Source: Pleurotus djamor
Taxonomy: Eukaryota; Basidiomycota; Agaricomycetes; Agaricales; Pleurotaceae
Direction: 5' to 3'
Length of the DNA stretch: 61,291 bases
Assembly: GCA_029747585.1 (NCBI GenBank)
Contig: JAPEVF010000090.1
Coordinates: 1 to 61,291 of the forward strand
Shown here one piece after another: positions 49,024 through 60,972 of the stretch (its first letter is position 1; each line of letters opens with the position of its first letter). The notes under the pieces were generated by a model. It was not told the DNA's origin and ran no database searches. It saw only the letters and a list, made by a program, of their open reading frames with translations. The position numbers and the translations under genes are program-made.

Positions 49024-50278
49024 TCAGGCTACAGCCGTCAACCCGTTGGCGTACTGGAACTCATTCGAATTTTCATACTACACGAACCACTGAGATCGAA
49101 TGTTGCGAAGGAAGATGATGAAGACGCTCACCTCCCACATGTCAATGGCCACTTGACAACTCTCCCGGACGACCTGAGGCGCGTCCATGCGGGTCATCCA
49201 TTTTTTGAGATAAGGTAGGACTTCGGGTGTGGCTATCCCACCTAGAGCTTCCGCGGCTTCGTGGCGAACCATCTCAGACTCTGCATCGTCTTCAAGGACT
49301 TTGATGAGCGATGGAACAGAGTGTGGGGAGAGCATCTGGCCGAAGACGAATGCGATTTCGTGTCTATGGAGGTAAAAGTGTAAGGTCGAGTAAGAGCACC
49401 AGAGTTCCATGATAACGCACTTGAACAACGCGCTGTCATCGGAGAAGCCAGACGCTAGTGCGTCCACAGCAGGAGCTGTACCGATGTTACGCAGACCAAA
49501 CATGGCGCGATATCGTTGGAAGAGAGGTATGCTCGTATCGACGAGCTTAGATTTTAGGTCTTGAATCATTTCGATGGTGACTGATTCGGGTTTTGCAGGT
49601 CCAGAGAGTAGTCCAGAAGTCGGAGGGGCAGGGTCCACAGATGTATACACGCTAGAAACCTGATCAGCTCGTTGCATAGATCGAGACGAAGAATTGAGCA
49701 TACGGAGTGTCTTCTGCACTAGCTTTAGACTCTCTATCCTTCTTCCCTTCATCAGAATTATCCCATTCAATTTTGGCAATCGCGATCTCGCATGTTTCTC
49801 TGACCGTCCGCTCGGGGTCATCGAGGTATTTGCGAAGAATTGGTAGTGATTCAGACGAAGAAATAGCACCCATAGCTTCAGCTGCCTAGCTTTTGGTTTC
49901 TGTCATCAACGATCCAGAAAGCCAGAAGACGATCTGAACGTTACCTCGTGTCGCACCATAGGATCCTCAGATTTGTTTTCGAGGACGGCCTGCAACGTTG
50001 ATAGAGCTTTCGCATTCTTGATCTGCCCAAGACAATAGGCTAGCTCATGTTTTAGCAACGCAGAATCGTCCTGAAATCCTGATGGATGGAATTTAGCAAT
50101 CTATTATAGTGAACTGGAATTGAAGAGAACCTTTGGAAATTATTTGGATCGCTTCATCTGATTTGAGAGCTTTCAGCGTGAAAAGGGCTCTGAAGCGGTT
50201 ATGAAGGGGGACGTCGCCGGAGACGTTGAGCAAGGCAGCCTCGAGAGCTTGGAAGTCGGTAGTCGTAGCTTGAGCCAT
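49024..50278 (-). CDS. LIA1: Deoxyhypusine hydroxylase (DOHH)
   Basis: Non-heme iron enzyme that completes hypusine on translation factor eIF5A. ATG at 50278 gives [20 protein letters not shown]. It is built of HEAT-type repeats in two halves, each with His-Glu iron ligands: [20 protein letters not shown] and [13 protein letters not shown] in the first, [12 protein letters not shown] and [13 protein letters not shown] in the second. The last exon ([13 protein letters not shown]) fits the DOHH C-terminus, with the stop at 49024. Five or so introns. It shares a 93-base divergent promoter with MRT4. Confidence 0.95.
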
Positions 50279-50371
50279 TGAAGCACATATCTGATCACCG
50301 CGCTTGGGGCGAAGAAATTTACTACGGAGTTTGAATTTCACTTCCTCCCCTCCCTACCACCATCTCCAAAA

Positions 50372-51355
50372 ATGCCGAAATCAAGACGAGCGAAAGTCGG
50401 TGTGTACTGAAAGTGGATGTGAATGGTGCAGATGGGTTAATATGCATCTAGTATCGCTGACCAAGGTCGCCAAAAAGACCAAGGAAAATAAAGCAGCCAT
50501 GATGAAGGAGGTGCGTACTTCATGTTGTTTGATCATGCGAAGGACTTAGAATCTCTGGCTTAGCTGCAAGATTACTCTGAAAAATGCAAATACTGCTGGT
50601 TATTTGAAGTAGGCGCAATGAGGAATGCGCATCTCAAAACTGTGCGGCGTCTTTGGAAGGAGTAGGCGTGACCTCGTTTTCCTGCAGGCCATTCGCTCAT
50701 TGTGCATTGTGTAGCTCTGCACGGATATTCTTTGGGAGGGCTGCGGTTATGGCCAAAGCCCTTGGGACAACACCTGAAGAGGAGCATCGGATGGGGATTC
50801 ATAAACTATCAAAGGTATGATCCCTGCAGATAGTCGAGTCTCTATGTCGATCCAACTTGCTGACCACTTTACCTTGTCCAGCAAATAAAAGGCCAAGTCG
50901 GCCTTCTGTTTACCGACTGGGAACCTCAAGAAGTGATAGACTGGTTCGCCGATTTCAAACAGCCTGACTTCGCCCGAGCAGGCAACATCGCTACCCGCAC
51001 AATAATCATTCCCGCTGGACCCGTCATGAGACATCACTCGGATCCACCAGAACCCTTCCCTCATAACGAAGAACCACAACTACGAAAACTTGGCTTGTCA
51101 ACGTCGATGAACAAAGGTGTTCCTACCCTGCAAGCTCCGCACAAATTGTGTGAAAAGGGCAAAGCTCTGACGAGCGAACAGGCCCAACTTCTAAAACTCA
51201 TTGGAGAGAAGATGGTCACATTTAGAGTTGGACTGTTGGCTCGATGGGATGCACCGACAGGTGAAGTCACGCAGATTGAAGGTGGCGGGATACCGAAGGA
51301 GGAAAAACTCGGATTGGACGAGGGAAGTGGTGAGGATGGAGATATGAGCGAGTAA
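50372..51355 (+). CDS. MRT4: Mrt4, P0-like 60S assembly factor
   Basis: Nuclear/nucleolar protein that holds the place of stalk protein P0 on pre-60S particles. It starts MPKSRRAKV, joined by an intron to VSLTKVAKKTKENKAAMMKE, then ARIFFGRAAVMAKALGTTPE, HRMGIHKLSK and GQVGLLFTDWEPQEVIDWFA. The long last exon carries FARAGNIATRTIIIPAGPVM and LRKLGLSTSMNKGVP, which are diagnostic of Mrt4/P0. The acidic end is GSGEDGDMSE. Four to five introns of normal size. Divergent from DOHH; the next gene (HNH) starts about 100 bases after its stop. Confidence 0.93.
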
Positions 51356-51452
51356 TGATCAGAATGTATTTTGTCCAGCAGAAATGCCCAGTTGTTTGAT
51401 TATTTTGACCATTATTACCCCCTATCATAGGGCTCTTCCTTGGACCTCGATC

Positions 51453-52968
51453 ATGTCTCCTCGACATCCTACGCCACCACAACCTCTGGCCAGTACTTTC
51501 GAACCGAAAACAGATGGTATTGAGAGCTTCTGTCATGAAGCCTACGCCAGAATACTGGAGACTGAGAGACAGTCTATTGCAGAACAGAAGACGGAAACAG
51601 AGATTGCACCCCTGCGTGTTTTGGGCTACCTTCTCCAAGAACAACTGGCTGCGACGGGCATCAACAAGCTCGCCAAAGCCATCAACAATGCCCGTGATGA
51701 CCTCCTTATTCCGCTCGGTCGCTACTACATCAAATACTTCATTCGCATCTGTACGCTCTCCTTCTGAGCACACGTAGATCATGGCAACCTCAACTTTTGG
51801 CCGGCAGTTCGTCGAAATGAGGGACCCACTCCTCAACCCTCTAATCACTCATCTCGAGAATCCTTCGATACTGCTTTGGAAGCGTCCTATATTTTTCGCA
51901 CCAACCCAGGGAGCCTTTCGCGTGCTCAGGCTTGCAAATTGGTATGTGCATAGGGGCCTGTCCAGCTGTTGTTGCGATACGTTCGCCACTTCTGACGTCT
52001 TGAACTACTCAGGTCCTTGACCGAGACGATCACCGGAGTCTGATTACGCGGGCCTACAGTATAAATGATATATCCGAGGTCTCCGAAGCATTCCACAGGT
52101 CGACGTGGTACATCCCGCGCGAAGTCCTGGAGGCTGCCCATATCATTCCAGCGTACCTAGCAAACCTTGACGCAAACGAACTACAAGATGCACAAGAAGC
52201 GGTGCTTGAATCTCTGATTGATTTCGAAGTGACCGAACCGTCCCGGGTAACAATTTCAAGACCCACTCCAATTCCTATGTTGATCCTTATGTCTAGGCTC
52301 ACGAACGCTCGACCGTGTGGAATATGCTTCAATACTTTGGGGGGTCTGATGTTTACGACGAGCTTGCAGGCAATCTCATCCATAGCTCATCCAACCTCCT
52401 GACTCTCGGAACCACTCAGCACCACCTTTTTGGCTTGTTTTGCCTTTGGTTTGAGCCCACGGTCAGATGGTTATTTCGAACACCCGAACGTTCTTCTGAT
52501 TTGTATCTTACATAGGAGCAGTATGTTGATGGAAAACAACAATGGAAGGTCTGCCACCCCTCTGGCCGGGAGACCCTCCGCGCGCGAGGAGTTGATGGCC
52601 TTGTTTACCTCACTTCATTTTCGGACAAGCCTTTGGAGGGCCATCCTCAAATGAGCATTCCTGCTCCTAATTCGAGGTACCTTGGACTTCATGCCGCCTG
52701 TTGTCGAGTGGCTTGGATGTCCGGCGCAGCACATCTCCTCAATGATGCCCTTTCCCCTCGGGACAGCTATGGTATCATTCCTTCCAACGATATCCTCCGC
52801 TTGACCGCCGCTCGTCTACAGTATGATTTTGAAGGTCCAAAGGTATTGAACAAGATGAAACAACTCTCGGTCAGTGACAGGTATGTAGGCAAGAGCAAAC
52901 CACTGTCTATTCATATCAAACACTCATCGATGCTTCTCTATCTTATCAGGCAAGACTCCTCGACATAG
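51453..52968 (+). CDS. HNH-nuclease-domain protein of fungal expanded family
   Basis: It starts MSPRHPTPPQPLASTF. The nuclease-like part runs VLEAAHIIPAYLANLDANEL, then across an intron (from about 52250) AHERSTVWNMLQYFGGSDVY, and GNLIHSSSNLLTLGTTQHHL. This is the AAHIIP...N..T.......H..F pattern of HNH_2-type domains, with His and Asn positions kept. The C-terminal part (YLGLHAACCRVAWMSGAAHL) is shared by agaricomycete relatives I recall. Six or so exons. Substrate unknown; these families are often expanded in mushrooms. The last exon, ending QDSST, is weakly supported. Confidence 0.7.
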
Positions 52969-53041
52969 GAAGCTCTAGGCAACGCACTCTCTCTCACATC
53001 CAACAAGGTAGAGCGACCCCACAACCGCAACTTTTCGTTCC

Positions 53042-54607
53042 CTAGATATCCTCAGAATCGGATCCCGAGCTCCACAACCCACCAGAATTGAGTTCGTTGT
53101 AGTGTGCAATCTTGAGGCGTTGAGAGGGTGGGATGGCTTTTTCTTCCAAGGCATGGGGATGGCCGCCGTGGAGAACACCAACACGTTTCATAGAAAGAAG
53201 CTAGACAAGAATGGGTGGTTAGGTCAATACAGTACAAAAACGGCCCTCAGTATGAAACAAATGCGTACGTTGTGGGCAGCATTGGAATGATCATACACGC
53301 CACCGAAGAAAGCGGTAGTTGCGTCCTTGCCAATCATCTTGACGAGAAGGTGACGTCCACCAGGATGCTCCTCCAAAAAGTCTGAAACGTCATGGATGAA
53401 ACCAGAGACGAGGATGAGAGGACGCTTTCTGGCTTCTTCTTGATCTAAACATAGGATATATTCATTTTTAGAAAGGATATACTTGCGGGAGGAAAGGTGA
53501 CTCACAGCTGTCCCAGCTAACAACGGGTAGATCGTAGCTCTCGCTGGGCCAATCGAGCTTTTCTTGTAGCTCTCTGAGCTTCTTGAGTTGCATGGTCAGC
53601 ACACCCTTGGTGACTTCATTCTCGGGGAACGTCTTCAAGTGGCTGGCGAGACCGAGTTTCTGCATAGACCAGATGAACCACTTGGTAGGGTCGTATTGAT
53701 ACCACTTAATAGCATTGCGGTAGTCCATGGGGAATTGATGGTGGAAGTTGTGGTAACCTTCTCCGATGGTGACGAGGGCAGTTACTAGATGGTCGCGAGG
53801 CGAGTGTTTATCATCGAAAGGTGTTTCTCCAAGCCAATGGGCGAGAGAGTTGACGCAGAAAGTGGACTGAATAAATTCATCGGTGAGCAAACGTATAACG
53901 AAGCGTTTTTNCATGAAAAAGAGGGCAAGGGAAGCACGGACATGATGGACAAAGACAAGCCTCAACACGGCTGCGTACACGAATCCGCCGCGGAGATCAC
54001 CCCAGCCAATCCATGGAACGAGGGACGGGAAGACGAAGCCCATGGTCAGAAGAAGCTTGACGTAGTGCTTGTGCTGCCATTTGACGACGGCGTTCTGAAT
54101 CAAGTCGGAGACATCTGCGACGCCGGGGCGGCGACGAGGCTTGATGAGCATCCAGCCGACGTGTGAGAAGAAGAATCCTTGGTTTGCATTGTAGGGATCC
54201 AACTCGGTGTCGGTGTAGCGATGATGGGCACGGTGGGCTCTGGACCACCACTTGATGGAGCCCTCGCAAGCACCGCTGCCAGCCAGGGCCAAGGCCAACT
54301 GGAGGGGAAGGCCGGCGTTGTACGACCTATGGGACCAGAGCCGGTGGTAACCGGCAGTGATGCCCAAGCCGGTGACAAAGTAGTAGAACACGGCAAAGAG
54401 GAGAGTCTCCCATCGAAGGTGGGTGAAGCAAGCCGCGACGATGCCGATGATGGGGGTGAGGGTAATAAGGGAGAAGGAGATCCAGTTGAGCTCGTTGGTG
54501 ACGTTAGCCCACTGGAAAGGCGGCAGGGGCTTCTGTGTCTTCAACGTGTGGGTAACGTAGTCGTCGGCGACGTCGATGTCCGCTGGCACACTCTCGTCGC
54601 GGGTCAT
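53042..54607 (-). CDS. OLE1: Delta-9 fatty acid desaturase with C-terminal cytochrome b5 domain
   Basis: ER membrane acyl-CoA desaturase that makes oleic/palmitoleic acid. ATG at 54607 gives [18 protein letters not shown]. The three His boxes are [19 protein letters not shown] and [12 protein letters not shown]. The desaturase body ends near [11 protein letters not shown], followed by a cytochrome b5 domain with [21 protein letters not shown] last exon ([20 protein letters not shown] to the stop at 53042) completes the fungal Ole1 tail. One intron holds the N at 53911, so the N does not affect the protein. Three or four introns. The two-domain fusion is the normal fungal arrangement. Confidence 0.95.
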
Positions 54608-55249
54608 TGCGGATAATTTTGCGCATGTTCGTAGAGGATTCTTCTTCTTATATGATTGAGCGAAACGTAGATCCCCAAAACATTTGGGGCATTGGGGTTC
54701 TGGGGGACCTTGGATACTTCCTGGATGCTTCCAATGGCTTTTCCGAGCGCCCGTGGATAGGGGTGCAGGGGCTATAATGTTAAACGAATGGTCGGTACAT
54801 GGAGGAGGGGTCGCCGAGGGTAGATTCGAGGGTCATTGTATGGTGATACACTATCATTGCAGCTTAGAGTATGTATAGGAGCATGCAGGCTAGTGACATA
54901 CCGGACTTGTTGAGCACGGTGTACAAGACTAGCGTCCCAATCTTTGGCCAATCGATATATATTCCTCGTACGTAGCTTTGGCGTAGCCTACGTCTACCCA
55001 GCGGTTCGTATACTGGCTTGTAGCAATCCTCCTGAAGATTCACAGACGGAGTCACAAGGAGCGCTGGCTGCGGAAGTGTCGCTCGTAGCCAACCCATTCT
55101 GAAGTTGGGCGCTGTATCCTAGAACAGCGGGCTGTAATCATCGCAGGCACATGGAGCGTGGCGACAAATGGTCAACCATAACGCTGGGGGCAGCAGAAGT
55201 GAACGACTTGGACTTTTGAGTGAAGCGCTCAGGGCTCGGAGTNTNTATN
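54608..55249. other. OLE1 promoter and unresolved GH5 5' end
   Basis: About 640 bases. It should hold the OLE1 promoter and perhaps first exons of the GH5 gene, but none could be modelled. N bases near 55243-55253. Confidence 0.35.
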
Positions 55250-57037
55250 CANGTCGACATGGTTCAATCAAGTCGATGTCGATGAACTGGCTTCTCTTGG
55301 GATTAACACCGTCCGCATACCCGTATGCCTCGTCCTCTCTGTACTACCAAGGTCGATGTTAACAAACATATAGCTTGGATACTGGATCATTGAGCGACTT
55401 GTGGAAGAAGGCGAATTTTATCCTAAAGGCGGCCTTGCCCATTTGGTTAGGACTTTTCCTTTTCCTCTGTTCCAATGACTGCTTCTAACATTGATTACCT
55501 CAGAGAAGAGGGTTGACCCAGCTTAACAAAGCGGGCATCGTCGCCATCTTAGTGAGTTTAGGCGCCTCACTTTGCATGCGAAAATCTCGTCTAAAATTGG
55601 GTGATTAGGATCATCACGCATTACCAGGAGTGCAGACTGCCCAACAGATGTTCACCGGAAGGTCAGGCGGCTAATGCATCCTCTAATATGCCTATTTCTG
55701 CTGATTGCTACCATTTCTCTCAGGTGTACACAAGATGTTCAATTCTACGTGAGCTCTCCTTCAAATACACGTGTTCGCTTTAACCGAACGTTCACCAGAC
55801 AACCCACAACTACCACCGCGCTCTGGTTTGGACTGCTGTGATGACAGCGCTTGCGCACCTTGACCCCATGTTCGAAGGCGCGGTTTCCATTCAGGCAGTC
55901 AACGAGCCCATCATGGATGCCTCCAAGACACCAGGTTATGGCGATTGTTAGTTCTTTCTTTACTGTTCTCCATACCAGACCTCAACACGCCGCATCTTTA
56001 GTTCAGAAGAACTTCGTTTCCACAGTTCGGGCTGTGGAAGGGTTCATAGGAATCGATTCCGATGACACGAACCTATTATCGAGGAATTTGACCAACCGTT
56101 TCCTTTCTGCTGGGTCAGACAAACTGAATACTGAAGTACTGGCTGCTCTCCGTAGTGCTGCACCCATCCTTTTGGAGCTGAGTACGACCTTAGGAATCGA
56201 TTCCATCCTTGATATATCTCTAGGGCGTGGAAATCGAGCAGAACCTTTGGTCACCAAGTACGTTTCATCCCCCCAATAATTTGCTGGTTTCTCTGGGGGT
56301 TCATTGGATGGTTTAGTTTCATGGATATTAATTGGCAGTTCAGCCTGCCTGCAAACCCCGCTGATGCAGCAGCAGGCGGCCCGCAAGCTTATGATAACCA
56401 TCTATATTACTCGTAAGCCAAGCTACATTTGTGAGCTAGATATGCTGTTGATCTACTTCCTTGCAGATTTGGGGTAAGATTTGCACCGTCTCACCTCATA
56501 CTATGAGTTAATGGCCATGATAAAGGGCGTCGCGGACGCTAATCCGGATGCATATCTTACTAGCATTTGCAGTGAGTTTTGCCCTGTTACTTTTCATCGG
56601 TTTCACTTAGATGCCTTGCATAGATCTCAACCGAGTTGAGGCTGACGCTGCGCTCTTGAACACACCTTTATGGTTTGGAGAATGGGCTCTGTCAACCCAA
56701 TTTGCAGCCACCGACGGTTTCCTTCGACAGTGGGCGGATGCGCAGAAATTAGCCTATAATAAAGGTCAGGGATGGATTGTAAGTTTAGACCGAACCCTCC
56801 AATAGTTTTACCTTCGCTCATCTACCTGTAGTTTTGGAGTTTCAAGATTGAGAAATCGCCGCTGGCTGGCGATATGGCAAGACAATGGTATGAGCACTCC
56901 CAGGCTAGGACTTGTTTGTTTGGACTCATCTCCTCGTCAGGTCTTACACTGAAGGAGTTCGGCGTGGCTACCTCACCCGCGACCCACGAGCATTCAATGA
57001 CCCTCATGTGTGCGATAAGTACCGAGCTAGTCGTTGA
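55250..57037 (+). CDS. GH5 glucanase (exo-beta-1,3-glucanase-like), 5' end unresolved
   Basis: Many small exons give TWFNQVDVDELASLGINTVR, EFYPKGGLAHL, RGLTQLNKAGIVAIL, HHALPGVQTAQQMFTGR and HNYHRALVWTAVMTALAHLD. The acid/base motif is AVNEPIMDA and the nucleophile motif is PLWFGEWALSTQF, so both glutamates are present. The last exon ends PHVCDKYRASR at 57037. Five N bases near 55243-55255 and a missing signal-peptide exon leave the start open; no convincing first exon was found in 54608-55240. Domain layout is GH5-like. Expected role: wall beta-glucan turnover. Confidence 0.78.
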
Positions 57038-57500
57038 ATGGAATNTCTCATATTCCGCTTGTCACGTTGTCCAATGCCNTTTCGTTTTTCCCCATCTACC
57101 CTANGTACTTGCGTTAGCATTGTTCCTATCATGTTTCCCNTTNTACTTCGTGTATTTTCATTCCCCGTTTGTATTTCGAGGGTTTTGCGTGGATGAGATG
57201 TGCCCGCGTGTTGACAGGTAATTTAGTTTGTGCAACGTCTGCGTTTGACACTCNGCCCCGGGTATGTTTTCGCANCGCCATGCTTTCCTTCGTTGTATGT
57301 TGTNGTCATTCTGACGACCTATNTTTAGGGNATCGACCTTTGACCATCATATGGAAGAATCAATGCCTGCGCGTAGCCTGGAAAACTTGCACCTAGCTCC
57401 ACTCTTGTTCGCTCCCACCAGCCTCGCTCGACTTTATAAACAGTTGATNTNGGGCCCTCGCTGACCCTCTCACAGCTTCNCGCTNNAGACANGANACGCN
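57038..57500. other. GH5 3' end and lipase promoter
   Basis: About 460 bases with a dozen Ns; TATAAA at 57435. Nothing else recognised. Confidence 0.4.
57435..57440 (+). promoter_or_regulatory. TATA box of first lipase
   Basis: TATAAA 66 bases upstream of the ATG at 57501. It fits a directly transcribed secreted-lipase gene. Confidence 0.55.
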
Positions 57501-58988
57501 ATGGTGACNCNCTCNNTCNTCNGGNCTCTCGNCATCGTNCTTGCTTCGGTTCTNGTGTCAGCTGCCCCGGCACCTGTTGAACTAGTTCCGCGACAGAGTA
57601 TCACCACTCTATCTTCGGCCCAGATCTCCTCTTTCAGNCCATTCAGCTTCTTCGCAAGCGCGGCTTACTGTAGCCCGAGTGCNACCTTGGCATGGAACTG
57701 TGGANGTACGTCAANNTCATGTGNCCTGAAGGNNTCCNAANCTGATGNGCTTTCGACAGCAAACTGNAACGCCAATTCGGACTTNAGAACCACTGCCTCT
57801 GGAGGTGATGGTTCTTCTGTTCANTTTTGTGAGTAGGTAACGGTACCNCATGNACCNCATCAANTAATGCNTNAGATAGGGTATGTTGGNTTTTCTCCGT
57901 CCCAGAACACGNTCATCGTGGCACATCAAGGAACGGATCCCGAGAAAATGTGAGNTTCCTTNGTTCGAAATACCCCTCTNTGNTTTCTNANAANGTTCGT
58001 AGCTCGGCTTTACTCACTGANGCGAATGCCATCCTTGGTAACTTGGATTCATCGTTATTCCCTGGCGTNTCAAGCAGTGTTGAAGTCCATGAGGGTTTCC
58101 GTAACGAGCACGCGAAGTGAGCCACGCNCTTGATGCATCATTGCGAGTTACNNNNAANCCATTTNNTCCTCAGGACNGCGAGTCANATACTTTCTGCTGT
58201 TCAGGCCACGCTTTCTGCCCATCCTGGAGTGAATCGCGTGACCGTAGTNGGCCACTCTCTTGGTTCGGCTACCCCTCAGNTGATCCCTTTGAGCCCCTCC
58301 TAACCCCTTATACAGGCGCTGCTTTGGCCCTTTTGGACGGCGTGTACCTACCCCTCCACATCTCCGGTGTGACGTTCCATACTATCACGTACAGCATGCC
58401 NAGGGTCAGNAATCTGCTCGATTAACNACATCGCTCCTAATTGCATCCTTCAGGTTGGAAATCAAGCATTTGCTGATTATGTGGATTCGCACATATNGAT
58501 CACTCACATCAACAACAAGTTTGTCTAACCTTCCTAGACGACGATTCCCACTCATTAAAGTTTCACAGGGAAGACTTTNTACCTATTCTTCCTGGNAAGT
58601 CNGATATNGTNATCTACNANNNTCCTCANTCCATCTGACCTGCCGCTAGGACNATTCCTCGGTTTCCATCACCCGTCCGGTGAAGTGGTGAGTCTTATCA
58701 ATACTTATGAGGTGCCCATGTGTCAAGNCTCCTGNTAGCATATNCAAGATTCCAACGCATGGGTANCCTGTCCAGGTGATCCCAATNCCATCTTCTTTCC
58801 CAATGTTCACTCACTTCTNTCATCCCAGGCCAGGATAACACGAGCACCAGNTGCACGGTCGGCGATGTTCCTAATATCTTTGATGGCTCACTTAGCGATC
58901 ATGATGGTCCCTTCGATGGTCAGTATNTCGTCTTGCTATNTTTAACTCTTACTCACGAAGTCCCCCAGGCGTCGAAATGGGGTGTTAG
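57501..58988 (+). CDS. Class 3 lipase, copy 1 (many N bases)
   Basis: Secreted triacylglycerol lipase-like alpha/beta hydrolase. A signal peptide ends near SAAPAPVELVPRQSITTL. The body shows SSAQISSF, FFASAAYCSPS, YVGFSPSQN and IVAHQGTDPEK, then SSLFPGVSSSVEVHEGFR, and the nucleophile elbow VTVVGHSLG. Downstream are LLDGVYLPLHISGVTF and THINNKF, ending VEMGC at 58988. About 60 Ns scattered through the copy break some frames, which I take as assembly noise rather than real lesions. It is closely related to copy 2. Confidence 0.8.
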
Positions 58989-59427
58989 CTCGTACCCACG
59001 TTACATTTCCGTGTACTGTAAACACCTTGCACTTCGACCAATATAGTGCTTGTCGTCATCTTCTTCACATCGGAAGGCAAACAGCTTGAGGATTGTTCTC
59101 CTCGTCACCGATGTGGTGTACCGTCCATCCGTCGCCCATATTTCTGCCCAGTGGACTCATGTATCCAATTTTAGAACAGCGTATGTATTTTTCGTATGTT
59201 CTTTCATCTGTTCACTCACTTCCTGATTGTCAATNANTACTTCTGTCAGTATGGATCTGTCAGACGGAAATGACGGTGAAGCATGCTTTTCGAACGAGGC
59301 ATATGGCCAATTGATAAAGGACAGTTCCTTCGCTCCCACCGAATACACCACTTCGGTTTCTGGTGTGGCTTAAGAACCAGAGCTGGGTTGCNNGCAAGAC
59401 AGTCCGCAACCTCNNTCAACAAAGAAC
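58989..59427. other. Spacer between tandem lipases
   Basis: About 440 bases. No gene recognised. It should hold the promoter of copy 2. Confidence 0.4.
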
Positions 59428-60972
59428 ATGATGAACACCTTCGTTCTTCAGGGTCTTNCTCTCGTCGTCAGCGCTGTCACCATCGTATCTGCAGCACCGG
59501 CCTCAGCACCCTTAGTCTCACGTCAAAGTGTTACGACATTATCTGCATCCCAGATCTCCGCTTTCAAGCCTTTCTCCTTCTTTGCCAGCGCGGCTTATTG
59601 TTCGCCGAGCACAACNTTGTCTTGGAAGTGTGGAGGTAAGCCTTGAGTTCACAGATTTGAAGCAAACTCTTCTAATACGCCGACCAGCCAACTGCAACGC
59701 AAATGCCGGCTTCATCCCTACTGCCTCAGGGGGTGATGGTGCCTCAGTGCAGTTCTGTGAGTGATTGGTGCTGCCCCCATCTTTTAACCTCTCATAGGTA
59801 CTCTAGGGTATGTCGGATTCTCTCCGTCGCAGAACTCGGTCATTGTGGCCCATCAGGGAACAGATCCCTCTAAAATGTCAGTTCATCGCGCCTCAAACGC
59901 TGNTACTGCAACTNGCTCATCGTTTTTGCCACAGTCAAGCGCTCCTCAGCGATGCCAACGCTATNTTCGGTCACCTAGATAGCACCTTATTCCCTGGTGT
60001 TCCGAGCACTGTTGAAGTCCACGATGGGTTCCGCAATGCGCAAGCCAAGTAAGTACCTTTTATCGTGACAGCGTNCCTAGNGTNATTAACAACTCTTNCA
60101 AAGGACCGCCACTCAAGTTCTCTCNGCCGTTCAACGCACCTTGTCAGCCCACTCAGGCTCGAACCGTGTCACCGTTGTCGGACATTCACTTGGTGAGCCC
60201 ATANANAGAGTCCATAGCNTCNGACAGTCTTCTTATTTTTCGGTTTTATGAAGGTGCTGCAATTGCCCTACTAGATGCGGTTTATCTCAANCTCCACCTT
60301 CCCAGCGTGACATTCCGTACCGTCACTTATAGCATGCCTCGAGTAAGTGCGAGCTTGGGAACTTCNCATGTTCGTTTCTGATAGTGGCATTAGGTTGGTA
60401 ATCAGGCGTTCGCAGACTATGTCGATGGCAGGGGTCTCTCCTTGACTCACATAAACAACAAGTACGCGCGCGCCAAGGGTCAAACTCGTCCTCGAGTCGT
60501 ACTGACTACTGTTAAAATAGGGAAGACTTTATCCCCATCCTTCCTGGTAGGCAGGCCGATCCTGATATGCATTCTGTGTTTTACCTTTATCAATAGGCAG
60601 GTTCTTAGGTTATCATCATCCCTCGGGTGAAGTGGTNCGTCAAGTACCCGAGCTAAATTTGGCANCNTACTGGATCACTGAAANGTAACTCTTNAGCACA
60701 TCCAAGANTCCAACGCATGGGNGTCATGCCCTGGTGAGTCTATGGACACTGATTTACACGGATAAAGCGGATTTTGACATCAATGCNTGTCANNGCNTNN
60801 NAGGTCAAGACAACACCAGTGGTAGCTGCACTGTTGGTGACGTCCCCAACATTTTTGATGGTACTCTCAACGACCACAATGGTCCTTTTGACGGTCAGTA
60901 TCTCTACATCTACCCGCTCAACTTAACCTTCATCGATCATACCTTGCCCTAGGTGTGCAAATGGGTTGTTAA
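59428..60972 (+). CDS. Class 3 lipase, copy 2
   Basis: Tandem paralogue of the upstream lipase. It starts MMNTFVLQG (signal peptide) then APLVSRQSVTTLSASQIS. FFASAAYCSPS, VIVAHQGTDPSKM and TVEVHDGFRNAQAK lead to the elbow VTVVGHSLG, then AIALLDAVYLLHLPSVTF-like sequence (with N), NQAFADYVDGRGLSLTHINN and ILPGRFLGYHHPSGEV. Ends VQMGC at 60972. Catalytic Ser is in GHSLG; His is probably in the HHPSGEV region. Fewer Ns than copy 1. Shared introns and motifs indicate a recent tandem duplication. Confidence 0.83.

Noticed and set aside
53102..53290. Plus-strand frame of 62 codons near the OLE1 3' end
   Set aside because: It overlaps the last OLE1 exon on the opposite strand, whose protein tail matches the desaturase family.
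54864..55097. Minus-strand frame upstream of GH5 gene, first thought to be an inverted GH5 exon
   Set aside because: Only a vague resemblance over about ten residues (LLVTPSV). No catalytic motif and no intron signal linking it to the gene.
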